Of a stretch of DNA of 18,832 bases, positions 1-7,069 are shown piece by piece. The notes below the pieces were generated by a model that was not told the origin of the DNA, did not search any database, and was given only the letters and a program-made list of their open reading frames with translations. The DNA comes from CAVZLD01 sp964522605 (GTDB taxonomy: Bacteria; Planctomycetota; Planctomycetia; Pirellulales; Pirellulaceae), in assembly GCA_964522605.1 (NCBI GenBank), contig CAZFWV010000110.1, forward strand, positions 1-18,832. Reading direction: 5' to 3'. Each line of letters opens with the position of its first letter. Positions within the stretch are counted from its first letter, which is position 1. The position numbers and the translations under genes were made by a program.

Positions 1-118
1 GCCTGTTGCCTGTTGCCTGTTGCCTGTTGCCTGTTGCCTGTTGCCTGTTGCCTGTTGCCTGTAGTTTGTAGGCTGTAGTCTGTAACTATAGCCTGCAGTC
101 TGCAGCCTCCAGCCTGCA
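1..118. repeat. Heptanucleotide tandem repeat (GCCTGTT)n with a degenerate tail
   Basis: Eight perfect head-to-tail copies of GCCTGTT fill positions 1-56. A series of degenerate 7-bp units follows (GCCTGTA, GTTTGTA, GGCTGTA, GTCTGTA, then a 6-bp ACTATA, then GCCTGCA, GTCTGCA, GCCTCCA, GCCTGCA) to position 118. The array probably continues left of the window because it starts at base 1. Divergence grows toward nuoC, as if copies nearest the gene were older or selected. The unit length is not a multiple of three, so copy-number change would shift any frame read through it. It lies in the probable untranslated leader of nuoC. No function is visible. Confidence 0.95.
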
Positions 119-138
119 AGAAAACGAGATTGGAATCA

Positions 139-669
139 ATGTCTGGTGACAAGTTACTGAGCAGTCTGAAGCAGCGATTCGGTGATCAGATCACGGGCAG
201 CAACTTGGAAGCGATCGACCCATGGATTGAGGTTTCCCCCGAGGGGCTCGTGGATGTGTGTCGTTTCCTCCGCGACGATCCCGAATGGTCGATGGAAATG
301 CTCAACTGCGTAACGGCGGTCGACTACTTCGAGCCCGATCCGAAGAAGGCAGCCAAGACCGACTGGGAACCACACCTGCAAGTTATTTATCACCTGTCGA
401 GCATCTCGAAGAAACAGACGTTGGTGCTCAAAGTTCGATTGCCGCGCTGGAAAGAGGACCGGCCGGGCGAATTGCCAGAAGTACCGACGGTTAGCGGAGT
501 CTGGTCGGCCGCGGACTGGCACGAGCGAGAAGTGTTCGACCTGATGGGCGTCCAGTTCACGGGACATCCCAATCTGCGCCGCATTCTTTGCCCGGAGGAC
601 TGGGTCGGACACCCCTTGCGAAAAGACTACGAAATGCCGCTGGAATATCACGGAATCCGTGGACGTTAG
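139..669 (+). CDS. nuoC: NADH-quinone oxidoreductase subunit C
   Basis: This is subunit C (30 kDa type) of respiratory complex I, part of the peripheral arm that links the iron-sulfur chain to the quinone site in NuoD. The family signature is in the C-terminal half: HEREVFDLMGVQFTGHP followed by LRRIL, PEDW and GHPLRKDYEMP. The 176-residue length fits the stand-alone NuoC type, not the enterobacterial NuoCD fusion. ATG at 139 is preferred, with GGA five bases upstream. An in-frame TTG at 130 would add only three residues. The gene starts about 20 bp after the heptamer array, so its leader consists largely of repeat. It is followed after 27 bp by nuoD. The 251-codon frame on the opposite strand across nuoC/nuoD has no recognisable family and is treated as a shadow. 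Confidence 0.97.
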   Translation: MSGDKLLSSLKQRFGDQITGSNLEAIDPWIEVSPEGLVDVCRFLRDDPEWSMEMLNCVTAVDYFEPDPKKAAKTDWEPHLQVIYHLSSISKKQTLVLKVRLPRWKEDRPGELPEVPTVSGVWSAADWHEREVFDLMGVQFTGHPNLRRILCPEDWVGHPLRKDYEMPLEYHGIRGR

Positions 670-696
670 CCGACCGGAAATGGGTGAATCAGACGC

Positions 697-1902
697 ATGG
701 CAACCAATCTCGAAGCACGCAAAATCGTGGAATTCGATGTCCGGACGGACGAGATGCTGGTCAACATGGGACCGCAGCATCCCAGCACGCACGGAGTGTT
801 GCGATTGGTCCTGCGCACCGACGGCGAAATCGTATCGGAAGTCACGCCGCACATAGGCTATTTGCATCGGTGCGCCGAGAAGATCGGTGAGAACCTCACG
901 CCACGCCAATGGATCCCGTACACCGATCGAATGGACTATCTTGCCGGGATGAATATGAATCTTGGCTGGTCGTTGTGCGTCGAGAAACTGCTGGATTATC
1001 CGCTACCTGAGAAAGCGCGGCACTTGCGGGTGATCATCGCCGAACTGGGCCGGATTGCCAGTCATCTCGTCGGCATGGGAACCTACGGGCTCGATCTGGG
1101 CTCGTTCAGCCCCTTCCTCTACGCCTTCCGCGAACGGGAGAAAATCCTCGACCTCTTCGAAGAAGCGTGCGGCGCGCGATTGACCTACAGCTACATCACG
1201 CCCGGCGGATGCACGGCCGATCTGCCACGCGGTTGGCTGCAGAAGTGCGAAGCCTTCTTGAGTGAGCTGGAACCGATCATTCAGGATTATCACGCGTTGC
1301 TCACCACGAACGCAATCTTCATCAAGCGGACCTGCGGAATTGGCGTGTTACCCGCCGCGATGGCCATTGATTACGGTTGTACCGGTCCCGTGTTACGCGG
1401 TAGCGGAGTGGACTATGACCTGCGTCGTGACGGTGAACCGCGGTACACGTCGATGTACGATGGATACGCTTTCGAGGTGATCTGCCAACGAGATGGCCAT
1501 TATCCGCAAGACCACGATTATCCCCCCGTGCCCGCTGACGCGGTTCTGGGTGACAACTGGCACCGGTTCTATGTCCGAATGCTGGAGGTCGTGCAGTCGA
1601 TCGACATCGTCCGGCAGGCGATGCAGCGATATTCGACGGCGACGGATAGTTGGGGCGAACCGATCAAACTTTCGACGAAACTGCCTCCCGGCGAGGCCTA
1701 CTTGGAGACCGAGGCGCCCCGGGGGCAAATGGGTTTCATGATTGTCAGTCATGGAACGCCAATCCCTTGGCGTGCGCGAGCGCGGAGCAGTTGTTTCTGC
1801 AACTTATCGGTGATTCACGAACTTTGCCGTGGAGTGCTGCTGGCCGATATTCCCGCGATTGTCGGTTCCTTCGACATCGTGATGGGGGAGATCGATCGAT
1901 AA
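697..1902 (+). CDS. nuoD: NADH-quinone oxidoreductase subunit D
   Basis: This is the 49 kDa-type subunit of complex I, which forms most of the quinone-reduction cavity. The 401-residue protein has the N-terminal loop NMGPQHPSTHGVLRL, carrying the conserved quinone-site histidine. TDRMDYLAGMNMN follows with the conserved tyrosine region. Near the C-terminus come PPGEAYLETEAPRGQMG and DIPAIVGSFDIVMGEIDR, the usual family ending. ATG 697 is the only start that gives the normal N-terminus; no strong Shine-Dalgarno is visible. The stop is followed by a 90-bp gap before nuoH that holds two palindromes and lacks the nuoE, nuoF and nuoG genes often found there. Confidence 0.98.
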   Translation: MATNLEARKIVEFDVRTDEMLVNMGPQHPSTHGVLRLVLRTDGEIVSEVTPHIGYLHRCAEKIGENLTPRQWIPYTDRMDYLAGMNMNLGWSLCVEKLLDYPLPEKARHLRVIIAELGRIASHLVGMGTYGLDLGSFSPFLYAFREREKILDLFEEACGARLTYSYITPGGCTADLPRGWLQKCEAFLSELEPIIQDYHALLTTNAIFIKRTCGIGVLPAAMAIDYGCTGPVLRGSGVDYDLRRDGEPRYTSMYDGYAFEVICQRDGHYPQDHDYPPVPADAVLGDNWHRFYVRMLEVVQSIDIVRQAMQRYSTATDSWGEPIKLSTKLPPGEAYLETEAPRGQMGFMIVSHGTPIPWRARARSSCFCNLSVIHELCRGVLLADIPAIVGSFDIVMGEIDR

Positions 1903-1918
1903 CCGCGGTTTCCCGCGG
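1903..1918 (+). other. Short inverted repeat directly after the nuoD stop
   Basis: CCGCGG at 1903-1908 and CCGCGG at 1913-1918 can form a 6-bp GC-only stem with a TTTC loop, beginning at the first base after the TAA of nuoD. No run of T follows, so it is not a typical intrinsic terminator. It could be an mRNA-stabilising or processing hairpin inside the operon, or chance in GC-rich DNA. Confidence 0.45.
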
Positions 1919-1936
1919 AGCGGGGGCTTGTGTGCC

Positions 1937-1972
1937 GCCCGGGCATTGTGCAAAATTTCGCATTTGCCGGGC
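1937..1972. other. Imperfect 36-bp palindrome in the nuoD-nuoH gap
   Basis: GCCCGGGCA at 1937-1945 pairs with TGCCGGGC at 1965-1972 with one bulged base. Inside it, TGCAAAA and TTTCGCA form a second stem with one mismatch, so almost the whole element is self-complementary. It sits just upstream of the AGGGGA at 1977-1982 that probably serves nuoH. It could be a hairpin modulating nuoH translation or transcript processing, or a REP-like remnant. Its position supports reading 1903-1976 as non-coding and starting nuoH at GTG 1993. Confidence 0.5.
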
Positions 1973-1992
1973 AGCCAGGGGACGAACGAGCG

Positions 1993-3330
1993 GTGGCTGA
2001 ATATCTAAATACGGGATTGCTCAACGGGATCCTCGGCTGGTTCAACATCCAGTTGCCGCCCGACCATTGGCTGGGTTTCCTCGTCGCCGCCCTGATCCAT
2101 ATCACGCTGTTGATCACCGTCGTTGCGGTCGGCGCGTTGCTGTTCATCTGGATGGAACGCAAGATCTCGGGCCGCATTCAGGACCGGCTCGGCCCGACAC
2201 GGGTCGGCGGAAAATTCGGCTGGTTACAGACCCTGGCTGATGGCTTGAAGCTGATCACCAAAGAGGACATCACGCCCGGATCGGCCGATCCTCTGCTGTT
2301 CAAACTGGCTCCCTACTTGAGCTTTGCGGCGAGTTTCTCCGCCTTCTTCGCCTTGCCTTTCGCCACCGGATGGGTCGGGCAGGAAATCAATGTCGCCGCG
2401 TTCTTCATCTTGGCGGTGCTCGGCCTGGAGGTGTTTGGCGTGATCCTCGCCGGCTGGGGCTCCGGCTCGAAGTGGTCCCTGTTCGGCGGCATGCGCGAAG
2501 CGGCTCAGGTGGTCAGTTACGAAGTCCCACTCGGCCTTTGTGTCATCGTGCCGGTGATGCTCTGCGGGACGATGAACCTGATCACGATTGGCAACATGCA
2601 GGCAGGATGGCCGAACAACTGGCTGATCTTCAACGACCCGTTCACGTTTTTCATTTTCTGGGTTTATTTCACCTGTGCGATGGCCAGCGTCAACCGCGCC
2701 CCGTTTGATTTAGCAGAAGCCGAAAGTGAACTCGTCGCGGGCTTTTTAACGGAGTATTCCGGGCTGCGCTGGAGCATCTTCTTCATGGCCGAGTACGGCT
2801 CGATGTTTGTCGTGAGCGGCTTGGCAGCGATCTTGTTCTTTGGCGGCTGGAACGGTCCCATCCCACTGTTTTCCGCCTGGTCGTATCAGCCGGGCGAAAC
2901 GGAATGGCGCCTGACCGGTTACTTGGCCAACTTGGCCGGCTGCGCGAACTTTATCGGCAAGACGGTGCTCGGGGTGACTGTCATGATGTGGGTCCGCTGG
3001 ACGCTGCCGCGGCTGCGGATCGACCAGGTGATTACGATGTGCTGGAAGTATTGCGTGCCGATCGCCGCGGTTTGTTTCGTCGGTGCACTGACTTGGCGGA
3101 CGTTTGGCCTGCCCACACCGAATACGATTCCCCGTCTGGAGGTGCGCGAAAGTTGGGCGGTAGCGCCGCCGACCCTCGCCACCGCAGAAACGACGGCAGC
3201 GAGTGACGATTCGCCGGATCCCGACCTGTCGCCGCTCGGCTCTGCCGGAATTGCCGTCGCGGGCAACGTTCCGTCCGAGGCGGCCCGGATCGACCAGGCA
3301 GGACAGTCCAGCCGGGGAGGTGCAAGGTGA
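1993..3330 (+). CDS. nuoH: NADH-quinone oxidoreductase subunit H
   Basis: This membrane subunit joins the peripheral arm of complex I to the membrane arm and lines the quinone entry channel. Visible family features are WMERKISGRIQDRLGPTRVG after the first membrane helix, LADGLKLITKEDITP, the loop VSYEVPLGL and the acidic loop RAPFDLAEAESELVAGFLTEYSG. About eight membrane helices are apparent. GTG 1993, with AGGGGA at 1977-1982, is preferred. A further in-frame GTG at 1930 has GGAG nine bases upstream, but it would add 21 unconserved residues encoded by a palindrome and lengthen an N-terminus that already exceeds the E. coli one. The protein ends in an odd hydrophilic Ala/Ser/Pro-rich tail of about 74 residues (from about 3106). 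nuoI, normally next, is missing. The stop overlaps the nuoJ start (TGATG). Confidence 0.96.
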   Translation: MAEYLNTGLLNGILGWFNIQLPPDHWLGFLVAALIHITLLITVVAVGALLFIWMERKISGRIQDRLGPTRVGGKFGWLQTLADGLKLITKEDITPGSADPLLFKLAPYLSFAASFSAFFALPFATGWVGQEINVAAFFILAVLGLEVFGVILAGWGSGSKWSLFGGMREAAQVVSYEVPLGLCVIVPVMLCGTMNLITIGNMQAGWPNNWLIFNDPFTFFIFWVYFTCAMASVNRAPFDLAEAESELVAGFLTEYSGLRWSIFFMAEYGSMFVVSGLAAILFFGGWNGPIPLFSAWSYQPGETEWRLTGYLANLAGCANFIGKTVLGVTVMMWVRWTLPRLRIDQVITMCWKYCVPIAAVCFVGALTWRTFGLPTPNTIPRLEVRESWAVAPPTLATAETTAASDDSPDPDLSPLGSAGIAVAGNVPSEAARIDQAGQSSRGGAR

Positions 3331-3953
3331 TGCTGGCAGCCATCAACTGGCATTCGTTCCTCTTCCTGCTCTCCGGCGGACTGGCGTGCGCTTTTGCCTT
3401 GGGGGTCCTGTTCTCCAGCAACATCGTCCGCATGGCTTTCTACCTGATCATTTCCTTGGCGGCTACGGCAGCGATCTTCATTCTGGCCGGTGCGACCTTC
3501 GTCGGGGCGATGCAGATCATGATCTATGTCGGCGGGACGCTGGTCTTGCTGGTTTTTGGCGTGATGTTGACGGCAACCTCGAGCTTTGTCTCGATGAAAA
3601 CCCAGGGCAGCGACTGGGTTCTGGCATCGATCGTTGGCGGAGCGCTCGTCGCACTGCTGATGGCCGCGGCCTTGAGCGTGCCCGAGTGGCGTCGTGCGGA
3701 AGCGGAACCGGGCGTCGTCGCTCAAGTGGACGACGACGCAACCGCTTTGGGTTGGGGGCTGATTGGCGTGCGTGTTGATCAGGCGAATCAGCAGGATGAT
3801 GTGTTGCGTCAGGGAATGTCGGGCTACCTGCTGCCGTTCGAGATCATCTCGGTCCATCTGCTGGTTGTGCTGATCGCGGCCGCCTATCTGGCGCGGACGC
3901 AGCGTCGAGTGGGTCAACGTGCTGCGGCGCGACGAGCGGAGGAGGCATCATGA
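3330..3953 (+). CDS. nuoJ: NADH-quinone oxidoreductase subunit J
   Basis: This small membrane subunit belongs to the proton-translocating arm of complex I. The 207-residue protein has five hydrophobic segments. It includes the helix MAFYLIISLAATAAIFIL, then GAMQIMIYVGGTLVLLVFGVM (helix 3, containing the family's pi-bulge region), and a last segment HLLVVLIAAAYLARTQRR. An acidic, glutamine-rich loop of about 40 residues lies between the fourth and fifth helices. ATG 3330 overlaps the TGA of nuoH and has GGAGG at 3316-3320, a good ribosome binding site. A GTG at 3327 is directly in front and would add one Met. The stop overlaps the nuoK start (ATGA), so the three genes appear translationally coupled. 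Confidence 0.96.
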   Translation: MLAAINWHSFLFLLSGGLACAFALGVLFSSNIVRMAFYLIISLAATAAIFILAGATFVGAMQIMIYVGGTLVLLVFGVMLTATSSFVSMKTQGSDWVLASIVGGALVALLMAAALSVPEWRRAEAEPGVVAQVDDDATALGWGLIGVRVDQANQQDDVLRQGMSGYLLPFEIISVHLLVVLIAAAYLARTQRRVGQRAAARRAEEAS

Positions 3954-4285
3954 GCTTGCTGACGGAACCGGTTGGCGTGGCGCATTTTCTGATCGTGGGC
4001 GCGGTCCTCTTCGTCACGGGTGTCGTCTGCATGGCGACCAAACGGAACGCGCTTGGCGTGCTGATGGGGATCGAATTGGTGCTCAATGGAGCAAACATCA
4101 ATTTCGTGGCCTTTGGCAGTCCTTACCTGCGACCGCAAAGTCTGGGATTGGACGGTCAATTGATCGCGCTGTTTGTGATTGTGCTGGCCGCGGCCGAGGC
4201 CGCTGTCGCTCTGGCCATTGCGCTGAATTTTTACAACAACTTCGCCACGATCGACGTGGATCAAGCGGATGAGTTAAAAGGCTGA
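3950..4285 (+). CDS. nuoK: NADH-quinone oxidoreductase subunit K
   Basis: This is the smallest membrane subunit of complex I (MrpC-like, three membrane helices), contributing to a proton channel next to NuoJ. The 111-residue protein is close to the family's usual length of about 100. Two conserved membrane glutamates are visible: E42 in GIELVLNGANINFVAF and E83 in FVIVLAAAEAAVALAIAL. ATG 3950 overlaps the nuoJ stop as ATGA, with GGAGG nearby (GAGGAGGCATC). Its TGA overlaps the nuoL ATG by one base, again implying coupled translation. Confidence 0.97.
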   Translation: MSLLTEPVGVAHFLIVGAVLFVTGVVCMATKRNALGVLMGIELVLNGANINFVAFGSPYLRPQSLGLDGQLIALFVIVLAAAEAAVALAIALNFYNNFATIDVDQADELKG

Positions 4286-6999
4286 TGGAAATCGGCGTAC
4301 TACTATCGTGGTTGCTGGGAGTTGCGGTGTTGATCCCGCTGCTCTCCTTCGTGCTGATCCTGCTGTTCGGCCCGATCATGGGCAAGAAGGGCTGGCTCGC
4401 GGGGCGCTGCGCCACGGGCGCGATCCTGCTTTCCACCGTGCTGTCTGCGATCGCACTCCTCGTCTGGCTGAATCAACATCCACCCCACGACGCGCATCAT
4501 GACGCCCATGCGTCGCACGCAGAAGCGACGGTTGATACTCACGGGGAATCGGCAGTCGGTCACGAGACGACCGAACACGACGCGGAGGATGAGGAACATT
4601 CAGATCATGCGGCAGCCGGTGACGATCTCCACGCCGCAGAATCGGAAGTCCCTCCGTCTTATTACTACGAGGTCTATCCGCTGGGCACGTTCGGCCGGGG
4701 CCAGATTTCCATCAGTGTGTACATTGATGCGTTGACCGTGTGCATGTTCTGCATGGTGACGCTGATCGCCACCTGCATCCACTTCTACGCGATCGGCTAC
4801 ATGCACGACGAGTTGGCGGAACCGGACTACGTCGATCATGAGGTGATCCTGCATGACGGATCGCACCTACATCGCCCCGGTCGCTTCTACCGCTTTTTCC
4901 AATACTTGTCGCTCTTCTGCTTCAGCATGTTGGGGCTCGTGCTGTCCGGCAACATCGCGATGACCTTCGTGTTCTGGGAACTGGTAGGCATCTGTTCGTA
5001 CTTCCTGATCGGGTTCTATATCGAACGTCATAGTGCATCGACCGCCGCCAACAAAGCGTTCATCGTGAACCGGATAGGCGATTTCGGCATGATCATCGGC
5101 TTGATGGCGATCTGGGGAAGTCTGGGCACCTTCGCCTTTGGAGGCGACCACGGTGTGTTTGCCCAAGTTCGCCCCGCGAAGAACCACCACGAGTTGACCG
5201 TTCCCGACGGAATGGTGCGTGCGTCGGCGCGGGAGGAGGTCGCGACGATTGTGCGTCAGTTGGGTCCCGGGGCGACTCGGGAGCAGATTGATGCGGCGAT
5301 TGAGCCGCGAATCGCCGAGTGGCGCGATCCCGAGGCCTCGGGCCAGCCCGGTGGCTACGGACGATGGCTGCTGATCGTTGCGGGTGTAGGCATTTTCTGT
5401 GGTTGTATCGGAAAGAGTGCCCAATTCCCGCTGCATGTCTGGTTGCCGGATGCCATGGAGGGTCCCACTCCCGTCTCGGCTCTCGTCCATAGCGCGACGA
5501 TGGTCGCGGCCGGTGTCTTTCTGGTGGCTCGGTTCTATCCGGTCTTTACGCCCGAAGTTTTGCTGGTCATTGCGATCGTCGGGACCATCACGCTGTTTAT
5601 GGCCGCCACGATTGCCATTACGGCCACGGACATCAAACGCGTGTTGGCGTACTCCACGGTCAGCCAATTGGGATACATGATGCTGGCCCTGGGGGTCGGC
5701 GGATGGCTGGCCGGAGCGATGCACCTGATCACGCACGCCTTCTTCAAGAGCCTGTTGTTCATGTGCAGCGGTTCCGTGATCCATGCCGTGCATACGAATG
5801 AGATGCCGGAAATGGGCGGCCTGCGCAAGAAGATGCCTTGGACCGCATCCACGATGCTCGTCGGTTGTCTGGCCATCGCCGGTGCCGGACTTCCCTTCGC
5901 ATTCAGCCTGGGTGGCCACAGCATTTCGCTCGGATTGAGCGGTTACTATTCGAAAGACGCGATTCTGGAACAGGCGTTACTGTTCCGCAACACGAACCCG
6001 GGATGGGGCACGCTGTTCTTCCTGGCTGCCGCCGGCGGCGCGGCGATCACGGCTTTCTACATGTTCCGGCTGTGGTATCTGACCTTTGCCGGCGAGCCGC
6101 GCGACCCGCATCGATACGAGCACGCACACGAGTCGCCCCCGGTGATGTACCGCCCCCTGATTCTGCTGGCGATCATGGCGATTGGTGTGGCCTGGGGTCC
6201 TGTCGAAGGCATACTGGGTGCGCTGGTTGCGATCGGGATCTTCGCGGTCCTCTGGTGGCGGGGCGGATCGACTCACGAAGCGTCGGCGACACACGCCCAT
6301 CAGGACCACGATCACCATCATTCCCCGGCGCTGAGCCCGACCCTGATCGCGCTGGGATTGAGCGTCGTTGTGCTGGGAATCGCCATCGCCTGGCTGCCTT
6401 TGCGCAATGTGACTTTGGCCAGCTTGTTGGAACAGGCGCGTCCCGCCGGAACACTGCCCGCCCAGACGGCCAGCCTGATGTCCATGGTGTGGCCGAGTGA
6501 GCACGAAAGTCACGTGCCCGCAATCAAGGTTCCGGCGACGTGGATTGCGTTCGGAACGGCGCTCGCAGGTTTCCTGTTGTCGACGATGTTCTATGGAACG
6601 CGAAAGCTCGATCCCGCCCAGGCACGACAGGCATTCGCTCCGATCTATCGCTTCCTGCTCAACAAATGGTGGTTCGACGAATTGTATGACTTCGTGTTTG
6701 TCCGTCCGACGCACGTCGTTTCGAATTGGATTGCGCAAATTGATCGCCGCCTGATTGATGGCTTGATTGATGGCTTGGCTCGCTGGACGCGAGCGTTTTC
6801 GACATTCTGGGATTGGTTCGCCGACCGGACGCTGGTCGACGGTTTCGTGAACTGGTTCGCCGGCTGGACCTACAGCCTGGGGCTGAAACTGCGGCGGGCC
6901 GAGACCGGTCAACTGCGACAATACGTGATGTTCATCGCCATCGGCACGATGGTGGTCTTCGCGTTGGCCAGTTTCTGGCGGTATGCGTTTGCCCAATAG
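4285..6999 (+). CDS. nuoL: NADH-quinone oxidoreductase subunit L, enlarged form
   Basis: This is the distal antiporter-like subunit of complex I (MrpA-like), which pumps protons and carries the long lateral helix along the membrane arm. Core motifs are present: FWELVGICSYFLIGFY, NRIGDFGMIIGL, GKSAQFPLHVWLPDAMEGP with TPVSALVHSATMVAAGVFL, TDIKRVLAYSTVSQLGYMML and HAFFKSLLFMCSGSVIHA. The C-terminus has NKWWFDELYDFVFVRP and lateral-helix sequence. At 904 residues it is about 290 longer than E. coli NuoL. The extra length includes a His/Asp/Glu-rich stretch at residues about 64-122, a hydrophilic insertion at about 288-358, and a second His-rich loop at about 662-680. ATG 4285 overlaps the nuoK stop. 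A 70-bp spacer separates it from nuoM, the loosest junction of the cluster apart from nuoD-nuoH. Confidence 0.97.
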   Translation: MEIGVLLSWLLGVAVLIPLLSFVLILLFGPIMGKKGWLAGRCATGAILLSTVLSAIALLVWLNQHPPHDAHHDAHASHAEATVDTHGESAVGHETTEHDAEDEEHSDHAAAGDDLHAAESEVPPSYYYEVYPLGTFGRGQISISVYIDALTVCMFCMVTLIATCIHFYAIGYMHDELAEPDYVDHEVILHDGSHLHRPGRFYRFFQYLSLFCFSMLGLVLSGNIAMTFVFWELVGICSYFLIGFYIERHSASTAANKAFIVNRIGDFGMIIGLMAIWGSLGTFAFGGDHGVFAQVRPAKNHHELTVPDGMVRASAREEVATIVRQLGPGATREQIDAAIEPRIAEWRDPEASGQPGGYGRWLLIVAGVGIFCGCIGKSAQFPLHVWLPDAMEGPTPVSALVHSATMVAAGVFLVARFYPVFTPEVLLVIAIVGTITLFMAATIAITATDIKRVLAYSTVSQLGYMMLALGVGGWLAGAMHLITHAFFKSLLFMCSGSVIHAVHTNEMPEMGGLRKKMPWTASTMLVGCLAIAGAGLPFAFSLGGHSISLGLSGYYSKDAILEQALLFRNTNPGWGTLFFLAAAGGAAITAFYMFRLWYLTFAGEPRDPHRYEHAHESPPVMYRPLILLAIMAIGVAWGPVEGILGALVAIGIFAVLWWRGGSTHEASATHAHQDHDHHHSPALSPTLIALGLSVVVLGIAIAWLPLRNVTLASLLEQARPAGTLPAQTASLMSMVWPSEHESHVPAIKVPATWIAFGTALAGFLLSTMFYGTRKLDPAQARQAFAPIYRFLLNKWWFDELYDFVFVRPTHVVSNWIAQIDRRLIDGLIDGLARWTRAFSTFWDWFADRTLVDGFVNWFAGWTYSLGLKLRRAETGQLRQYVMFIAIGTMVVFALASFWRYAFAQ

Positions 7000-7030
7000 A
7001 AAGCGTGAGAGACCGAACGACCACTCCCCA

Positions 7031-7044
7031 ACCAATAACCAATA
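7031..7044. repeat. Two-copy 7-bp direct repeat (ACCAATA)2
   Basis: ACCAATA occurs twice head to tail in the 70-bp nuoL-nuoM spacer. The unit length matches the heptamer array at the window start but the sequence differs. It may be a short microsatellite or chance. The rest of the spacer shows no clear promoter or terminator. Confidence 0.5.
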
Positions 7045-7069
7045 GATTCCTGAAGCGGAATTGAGACTG

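Noticed and set aside
1..118. CRISPR array
   Set aside because: The units are 7 bp, contiguous and without spacers, so this is a tandem microsatellite.
154..909. Long open frame on the minus strand across nuoC and the start of nuoD
   Set aside because: It lies opposite two genes with unmistakable family motifs, resembles no known family and has the Arg/His/Gln-rich make-up typical of antisense frames in GC-rich coding DNA.
1930..1992. Longer nuoH N-terminus from GTG 1930
   Set aside because: It has a possible GGAG ribosome site, but the 21 extra residues are encoded largely by a palindrome and do not resemble NuoH. GTG 1993 has its own AGGGGA.
2919..3917. 332-codon minus-strand frame opposite nuoH and nuoJ
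   Set aside because: Antisense shadow: low-complexity His/Gln/Arg/Asp composition, no motif, and the plus strand encodes clear NuoH and NuoJ.
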